The notes beneath the pieces were generated by a model. The model did no database searches. It was not told the DNA's origin and saw only the letters and a program-made list of their open reading frames with translations. A DNA stretch of 64,000 nt, from the NCBI GenBank assembly GCA_025146925.1, contig CP102260.1, forward strand, positions 1,911,389-1,975,388, written 5' to 3'. Position numbers and translations under genes: made by a program. Origin of the DNA: [Bacteroides] pectinophilus (GTDB lineage: Bacteria > Bacillota > Clostridia > Lachnospirales > Lachnospiraceae). This document shows, in pieces, positions 59,117-64,000 of the stretch (the stretch's first letter is position 1; every line of letters begins with the position of its first letter).

Positions 59117-61063
59117 TTAATCATTTACTACATTTTTCTTAAGAGTTCCAAGCAGCACTGTAGATACTGCCGTTCCTACAATAATTGCAATTATATACAT
59201 CACAGGATGTCCCATTACAGGTGCCACAAAGATTCCTCCGTGAGGTGCCATAAGTGTACATCCAAAAGCCATTGACATTGCACCGGCAATTCCCGAACCA
59301 ATAACACATGCCGGTATTACATGCAGTGGGTCAGATGCCGCATAAGGTATTGCGCCTTCTGTGATAAATGCAAGTCCCATAATAAAGTTGGTCGGTCCTG
59401 CTTCTCTTTCCTGTTTTGTGAATTTGTTTTTAAACAGCAATGTCGCAAGCGCTATTGCACACGGAGGTGTCATACCTCCAATCATAACTGCTGCCATTAT
59501 ATCATAGTTGCCTGCAACTATTGATGCCGTTCCGAATACATATGCTGCTTTATTGAACGGACCGCCCATATCAACAGCCATCATTCCCGCAAGTATGAAA
59601 CCAAGTATTATCCTGCTTGAGCTGCCCATGCTTGTTAGTGCACTGTTAAGCCCGGTGTTAATTCCACCCATGACCGGTTCTACCACAAATGTCATCAGTA
59701 TTCCGATTGCCAGGATACCGGCTACCGGATATATCAATACCGGTGTAATCTTTTCTATTGCATCCGGAAGTTTTCTACATACCTTCTTAAGCCCAAGAAT
59801 TATATATCCTGCAGCGAATCCGGCAGCAAGTGCTCCAAGGAATCCGGACTTTCCATTAGCTGCCATCATTCCTCCAACGAAGCCTACAGCAAGTGCCGGT
59901 CTGTCACCTATAGCCATGGCAATATAACCTGCGAGCACAGGAAGCATGAATCCGAACGCTGTCCCGCCAATACCCTTGAAGAATGCCGCAGCCGCAGTGA
60001 TTGTACCAAAATTAGCTCTCTGGTCTGCCGGAAGTGCCTCAATATTAACATTCATTCCATCTATGAGAAATGCTATTGCAATCAGGATACCGCCACCTAC
60101 AACAAATGGGAGCATATGTGATACACCATTCATAAGCTGTGTGTATATCTGATGTGCAACTCCTCCGCTCTTTTCTCCGGTCTTTGTACTCTTACCAGCT
60201 GCTGTCATTGTATCTTTTGTATCTGCACAGTACACAGATGCATCTCCCGCACACGCACGCTCAATAAGCTCATCTGCTTTACTTATTCCGTCAGATACCT
60301 GACATATTATAACTTTCTTTCCATCAAATCTTGCCATTGGAACATCTGCATCTGCCGCAACTATTATGCAGTCTGCATCGTTGATTTCCTGTTCTGTAAG
60401 TACGTTCTTGGCACCACCTGAACCTCTTGTCTCTATCTTAATTGCACAGCCCTTTGCCTTTGCTGCTTTTTCAAGTCCCTCAGCTGCCATATATGTATGT
60501 GCAATTCCGGTAGGACATGATGTTACCGCAAGAATCTTTGGTATCCGTACATCCGATGCCGCATTAAGAGTATTACCCTCAGTGAGTCTCTCGTCAATTC
60601 CGTTCTTTTCTTCATCAGCTTTATCTACAAGCTTTATAAATTCCTCAACCGATTCTGCACCTCTCAGTGATGCTGTGAATTCTTCATCCATAAGAAGCAC
60701 TGACAGCTTACTCAGCACATCAAGGTGTACATTATCCTTTGTGTCAGGCGCTGCAATAAGGAACATAAGCGTTACCGGCTCATCATCAAGCGATTCAAAA
60801 TCAACCCCGCCCGGTATAACCATTGCTGCAAGTCCCGGTCTGTCAACTGCGGCACATTTGCCATGTGGAATTGCTATCCCCTCACCAATTCCTGTTGTAC
60901 TTTCTTTCTCCCTTGCAAACACCTGTCTGCGATAAGCTTCTTTGTCATTAAGCTTTCCGCTCCTGTCCATAAGGTCAATCGCCATATTAAGTGCTTCTTC
61001 CTTTCCTGACGGTGAAGCATCAAGCTTTATGCTGTTTTTATCAAGAAGATCGATAATTTTCAT
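59117..61063 (-). CDS. fruA: Fructose-specific PTS enzyme IIABC
   Basis: 648 residues from the ATG at 61063 (GGAGGG 5 nt upstream). EIIA (1-150) has the phospho-accepting His67 in GIAIPHGKCAAV. EIIB (about 175-275) has Cys183 in AVTSCPTGIAHTYMAAE. EIIC (about 310-640) is polytopic: GVSHMLPFVVGGGILIAIAF, GFMLPVLAGYIAMAIGD and GAIPYAASDPLHVIP. It imports fructose as fructose 1-phosphate, the substrate of the preceding kinase gene. Domain order A-B-C is the usual Firmicutes form. Confidence 0.94.
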   Translation of the reverse strand: MKIIDLLDKNSIKLDASPSGKEEALNMAIDLMDRSGKLNDKEAYRRQVFAREKESTTGIGEGIAIPHGKCAAVDRPGLAAMVIPGGVDFESLDDEPVTLMFLIAAPDTKDNVHLDVLSKLSVLLMDEEFTASLRGAESVEEFIKLVDKADEEKNGIDERLTEGNTLNAASDVRIPKILAVTSCPTGIAHTYMAAEGLEKAAKAKGCAIKIETRGSGGAKNVLTEQEINDADCIIVAADADVPMARFDGKKVIICQVSDGISKADELIERACAGDASVYCADTKDTMTAAGKSTKTGEKSGGVAHQIYTQLMNGVSHMLPFVVGGGILIAIAFLIDGMNVNIEALPADQRANFGTITAAAAFFKGIGGTAFGFMLPVLAGYIAMAIGDRPALAVGFVGGMMAANGKSGFLGALAAGFAAGYIILGLKKVCRKLPDAIEKITPVLIYPVAGILAIGILMTFVVEPVMGGINTGLNSALTSMGSSSRIILGFILAGMMAVDMGGPFNKAAYVFGTASIVAGNYDIMAAVMIGGMTPPCAIALATLLFKNKFTKQEREAGPTNFIMGLAFITEGAIPYAASDPLHVIPACVIGSGIAGAMSMAFGCTLMAPHGGIFVAPVMGHPVMYIIAIIVGTAVSTVLLGTLKKNVVND

Positions 61064-61108
61064 ATATACCCTCCAATCCTGCGTCATTATGACACATTAC
61101 ACATTATC

Positions 61109-62032
61109 TCATGCTTTCTGCAGCCTGTTCACTGCCTCGTTGTAAACCTTCCCAATTTCTTCCTTAGTTGCAAGATATTCCGAGAATGCACTTGCACTTC
61201 CTGCTGCAAGTCCCATATAAAATGCATGTCTGTAGTCATTCTTTTCAAGCCATCCTGCCATAAATCCTGCAACCATCGAATCACCTGCACCAACACCGTT
61301 AACAAGCTTTCCTTTCGGTGCCTCACTTTCATATACCTGTCCGTCCCCAGCGACAAGCACTGCACCCTCACCTGCCATCGACACAAGTACATTTACAGCT
61401 CCCTTCTTTTGAAGTGCTCTGGCGTATGGTACAACCTCTGCCCTTGAAGACAATTCGACTCCGAATATCTCACCAAGCTCATGATTATTGGGCTTAATAA
61501 GGAATGGTCTGTACTCAAGCACATTCATCAGCAGCTCTCTCGTTGCATCTACAACAACCGTTATTCCTCTGCCTTTAAGCATCGCCATTATTCTGCTGTA
61601 GATATCATCCGGGATACACTCAGGTATACTGCCTGACAAGAAAAGTACATCACCGTTTTCCAGTCTGTCCAGCTTATCCATAAGCTTATCAAGACTCTTA
61701 CCGTCTATATCCGGTCCGCGCCCGTTGATCTCCGTTCCGTCTACCGACTTCAGTTTCACATTAATTCTTGATACGCCACTGTCAATAGTGATAAATTCCG
61801 ACTGCACACCAAGCTTCTCAAGTTCAGACACAATTTCTCTTCCGGTAAATCCGGCAACAAATCCGAGCGCCCTGCTCTTAATTCCAAGATTCATGAGAAC
61901 TGTTGATACATTGATTCCCTTGCCTCCCGGAAGGATAAGCTCAGATGATGTCCGATTCGTAAGTCCCAGTTTAAAATCATTCACAGAAACAATGTAATCC
62001 AGCGAAGGGTTAAATGTAACTGTATAAATCAT
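61109..62032 (-). CDS. fruK: 1-phosphofructokinase
   Basis: 307-residue PfkB-family kinase making fructose 1,6-bisphosphate from fructose 1-phosphate. N-terminal VTFNPSLDYIVSVNDFKLG, LPGGKGINVS, and the C-terminal PfkB signature GVGAGDSMVAGFMAGW with the catalytic Asp. LacC-type tagatose-6-phosphate kinases are close relatives; the adjacent fructose EIIABC decides. GGAGG precedes the ATG by 8 nt. First gene of the operon, with a promoter and repeats in the leader. Confidence 0.94.
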   Translation of the reverse strand: MIYTVTFNPSLDYIVSVNDFKLGLTNRTSSELILPGGKGINVSTVLMNLGIKSRALGFVAGFTGREIVSELEKLGVQSEFITIDSGVSRINVKLKSVDGTEINGRGPDIDGKSLDKLMDKLDRLENGDVLFLSGSIPECIPDDIYSRIMAMLKGRGITVVVDATRELLMNVLEYRPFLIKPNNHELGEIFGVELSSRAEVVPYARALQKKGAVNVLVSMAGEGAVLVAGDGQVYESEAPKGKLVNGVGAGDSMVAGFMAGWLEKNDYRHAFYMGLAAGSASAFSEYLATKEEIGKVYNEAVNRLQKA

Positions 62033-62077
62033 TATCCCACCTCCATTCTGTTCCTATCTTTCCAGCTTTTTCCATAT

Positions 62078-62104
62078 GCTGTACTTTAGCGGCTGTACTT
62101 TAGC
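62078..62104 (-). repeat. 13-bp direct repeat in the fru operon leader
   Basis: Minus strand: GCTAAAGTACAGC occurs twice (62092-62104 and 62078-62090), exact copies with a 14-bp period, between promoter and fruK ribosome site. Candidate binding site for the operon's DeoR-family regulator. Confidence 0.7.
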
Positions 62105-62125
62105 TGTTCCGTTATCTTTAATCTA

Positions 62126-62153
62126 ATTATAATTCAAATTCAATCAAAATCAA
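62126..62153 (-). promoter_or_regulatory. SigA-type promoter of the fru operon
   Basis: Minus strand: TTGATT (62148-62153), 16-bp spacer, TATAAT (62126-62131). The region also has repeated TTGATT/TTTGAAT motifs. Confidence 0.7.
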
Positions 62154-62198
62154 TTATCAACGCTCACAAACTTTCATTTTTATTTTGTATATTTTGCA

Positions 62199-62228
62199 CA
62201 AAAAAAGTGGAGATTATCTCTCCACTTT
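62199..62228 (-). terminator. Rho-independent terminator after the aldose-epimerase-like gene
   Basis: Minus strand: perfect 10-bp stem AAAGTGGAGA/TCTCCACTTT (62219-62228 and 62204-62213), 5-nt loop, T run following. Confidence 0.9.
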
Positions 62229-62289
62229 AATTATTTCCAACAAAATACATTTTATTCAGAATATTCTTATAATCAGACTGTTATTACAA

Positions 62290-63189
62290 TCAGAATACTA
62301 TTGTATAACCCCGTTCAAATACTTCTCCCGGCGCAATCCTGTTTCCCCATTTACGTTCCTCAAGAGTTCCTGAATAATCAGCCCTGTCAGCTCTTCCGTA
62401 CCATGGTTCGATACATATAAACGGCACATTTTTGCCGACGGGTGACCACAGACCGAATACGGGTGCGTCAAACTTTACAGTAACAAATCTTTCACCGTCA
62501 CATTCAAGATAAACCTCATGGCACTGGTTATTCTCAATAATATATGCATCTCTGTCAAAGAATCCTTCTGTAACCATCACACCATCTTCTGTATCAAGCT
62601 TATATTCCTTATCCTCAAGAAGTCCTTCAGCATTCAGAAGCCTGTAAGATATACCTTCAGCCTTCATATCCGGATTCACAGCTTCCACTCCATATCTGTC
62701 CATAGCAAAGCCTATTCTGCATCCCGTAAGGCTCTCATGCCCGTCAAGCACAAACGCCGGATGTGCTCCTATACTGAAATACATTGCTTCATCCTGCGTA
62801 TCTGACACTCTCCATGATGCAGCTATGCTGCTGCCGTCAAGTCTGTATGTACATTCAAGCTTAAAAAAGAAGGGATACGCTTCAAGTGTAGATGCATCCG
62901 CCTTAAGGCACATAGTCAGCTTATCATCTTCTATCTTAACCGGTTCAAACTCCATATCTCTGGCAAAGCCATGCTGCGTCATACGATATTGCCTGCCATT
63001 ATATGTAACACTGTTGTCCCTGTACTTACCGACTAACGGGAACAATACCGGTGCATGGCGCTTCCATGCCGCCGGGTCTGCCTGCCAGATATGCTCTCTG
63101 TTATCCGCAGCAGTTATTGCAGATACAATCTCACATCCCTTGCTGTCTACAGTTACCTTAAGATATTCATTCTGAATCGTGTACCTCAT
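62290..63189 (-). CDS. Aldose 1-epimerase family protein (LacX/YeaD-like)
   Basis: 299 residues. Beta-sandwich mutarotase-like fold with PVLFPLVGKYRDNSVTYNG, TQHGFARDMEF (first catalytic His), FSIGAHPAFVLDG (second His) and FICIEPWYGRADR (catalytic Glu in the usual W-x-E region). These proteins interconvert sugar anomers; LacX-type members act on galactose or phosphosugars. Its ATG overlaps the stop of the MFS gene (ATGA), so a sugar transported by that carrier is the likely substrate. A terminator follows. Confidence 0.85.
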   Translation of the reverse strand: MRYTIQNEYLKVTVDSKGCEIVSAITAADNREHIWQADPAAWKRHAPVLFPLVGKYRDNSVTYNGRQYRMTQHGFARDMEFEPVKIEDDKLTMCLKADASTLEAYPFFFKLECTYRLDGSSIAASWRVSDTQDEAMYFSIGAHPAFVLDGHESLTGCRIGFAMDRYGVEAVNPDMKAEGISYRLLNAEGLLEDKEYKLDTEDGVMVTEGFFDRDAYIIENNQCHEVYLECDGERFVTVKFDAPVFGLWSPVGKNVPFICIEPWYGRADRADYSGTLEERKWGNRIAPGEVFERGYTIVF

Positions 63190-64000
63190 CCTAATGTACC
63201 TCCATTTTTCATTCCAACTCCCGAAAGTATAAGCATTCCTGCAGCATTTATAAGAAGAACAGTTATTGCGGCAGCCATTCCTGCCCCATCTGCTATTATG
63301 CCCACTATCTGAGGCGTAATAATGCCACCGAGTGCAGCAATCGCCAGAAGCATTGACATTGCAGTGTCAGACCCCTTTAACACACTTCCTGCACATGAAA
63401 CTCCTGTAGGATATATTCCCGCAAAGAAAAATCCAAGCCCCGCTATCGCAAATGTTATCACATACAGATTATGCGTAGCTATAAGCAGAAGGAAGAACAC
63501 AGCAGTTGCTATGCAATATGCAAATATAAGCCTGTTTTTATCAATAACCGCTGAAAGCTTAGCCGTTGTAAGTCTTCCAAGCATTACCATAATCCATGTG
63601 ACAGATACGAGATTTGTTGCATATGTACTGCTCATAATTCCCATACTTTTAAAATATGTGACAAACCATCCGTTAACGCAGTTTTCAAGTCCAATATACA
63701 AAAACAGCAGAAATCCCATTATATAAAATACAGGATTTTTGTAATAAACGGTATTCCCTGCATCCATTCCTGTACCTGTTTCTGTATCTGCTGCCGATGT
63801 TCCTTCCTCTCCGGCATAACCACCCGGTGTCATCTTAATCCACGCATAGCCTGCCGTTGCAAGTAAAGAAGCCGCTATTATTGTATAAGCCGCTGTTCTC
63901 CATCCAAGCCCCGCTTCCATATACAAAGATGTCAGCAACGGTGAGAGAAGCGCACCTGCCGCAAATGTCATATGCAGCAGATTAAGTGCCGCAGGCTTAC
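63186..64000 (-). CDS. Major facilitator superfamily transporter, C-terminal part (cut by window edge)
   Basis: The frame is open to the right edge (about 271 residues visible), so an internal Met at 63971 is not the start. About eight hydrophobic helices with a central cytoplasmic loop rich in Gly, Thr and Asp (AGEEGTSAADTETGTGMDAG) separating the two halves. Motifs such as LGRLTTAKLSAVIDKNRLI in the loop after helix 8 recall the MFS loop signature, and GFFFAGIYPTG resembles the FucP-type sugar carriers. A sugar substrate is suggested by the coupled epimerase-like gene. Confidence 0.8.
   Translation of the reverse strand, partial: KPAALNLLHMTFAAGALLSPLLTSLYMEAGLGWRTAAYTIIAASLLATAGYAWIKMTPGGYAGEEGTSAADTETGTGMDAGNTVYYKNPVFYIMGFLLFLYIGLENCVNGWFVTYFKSMGIMSSTYATNLVSVTWIMVMLGRLTTAKLSAVIDKNRLIFAYCIATAVFFLLLIATHNLYVITFAIAGLGFFFAGIYPTGVSCAGSVLKGSDTAMSMLLAIAALGGIITPQIVGIIADGAGMAAAITVLLINAAGMLILSGVGMKNGGTLG

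Overview
The window looks like a chromosomal segment of a low-to-mid GC Gram-positive anaerobe, most likely a Lachnospiraceae clostridium (Lachnospira/[Eubacterium] eligens/Roseburia type; species not provable from sequence alone). The evidence is the GGGtGRT/NifU-like gene pair, spoIIGA-sigE next to ftsZ, mraZ-rsmH-ftsL-PBP-ftsW order, strong AGGAGG ribosome binding sites, SigA-type promoters and U-tract terminators. Every gene but one (43460-44473) is on the minus strand.

Layout, left to right. (1) 1-5383: a cobalamin operon (BtuF/BtuC/BtuD-type importer, cbiA, cobT running off the edge) behind a cobalamin riboswitch whose promoter lies inside the end of the neighbouring gene. (2) 5336-28701: a 17-gene surface-glycan locus, apparently co-transcribed: three LicD-family phosphotransferase proteins, a CDP-ribitol cassette (ribulose-5-P epimerase, cytidylyltransferase, dehydrogenase), three GT2s, one GT32, a GT39-like membrane protein, wecB, two radical SAM proteins, a toroid-methyltransferase fusion, a beta-propeller and a citrate-lyase-ligase-like fusion. 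Nine of the ten consecutive genes 11806-25416 carry one shared Rossmann-like module, at the C-terminus of the GT2s and the N-terminus of all the others. (3) 28784-32878: a phosphonate operon with its own promoter and terminator: radical SAM protein, PEP mutase with an N-terminal cytidylyltransferase (the Fom1 layout), a free-standing cytidylyltransferase, and phosphonopyruvate decarboxylase. Regions 2 and 3 together suggest a glycan decorated with ribitol phosphate and with a CMP-activated phosphonate, attached by LicD-type enzymes. No flippase, polymerase or initiating transferase is in the window.

(4) 32985-41591: GGGtGRT protein and Fe-S scaffold, glmS with a hexapeptide protein, topB, yfbR-like nucleotidase, asd. 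(5) 41618-55277: sporulation pair sigE/spoIIGA (probable ATT start, Spo0A-like boxes), a divergent FMN oxidoreductase, and a compact division/cell-wall cluster mraZ-rsmH-ftsL-PBP-PBP-ftsW-murA-ftsQ-ftsZ lacking mraY and murDEFG. (6) 55294-62228: lgt and a self-contained fructose PTS operon fruK-fruA-ptsH-ptsI-deoR-type regulator, whose HPr has Lys where the regulatory Ser46 should be. (7) 62199-64000: aldose-1-epimerase-like protein and a truncated MFS transporter.

No tRNA, rRNA, CRISPR array, IS element or prophage gene was recognised. All functional calls come from reading translated sequence and remembered family motifs; no database search was run.
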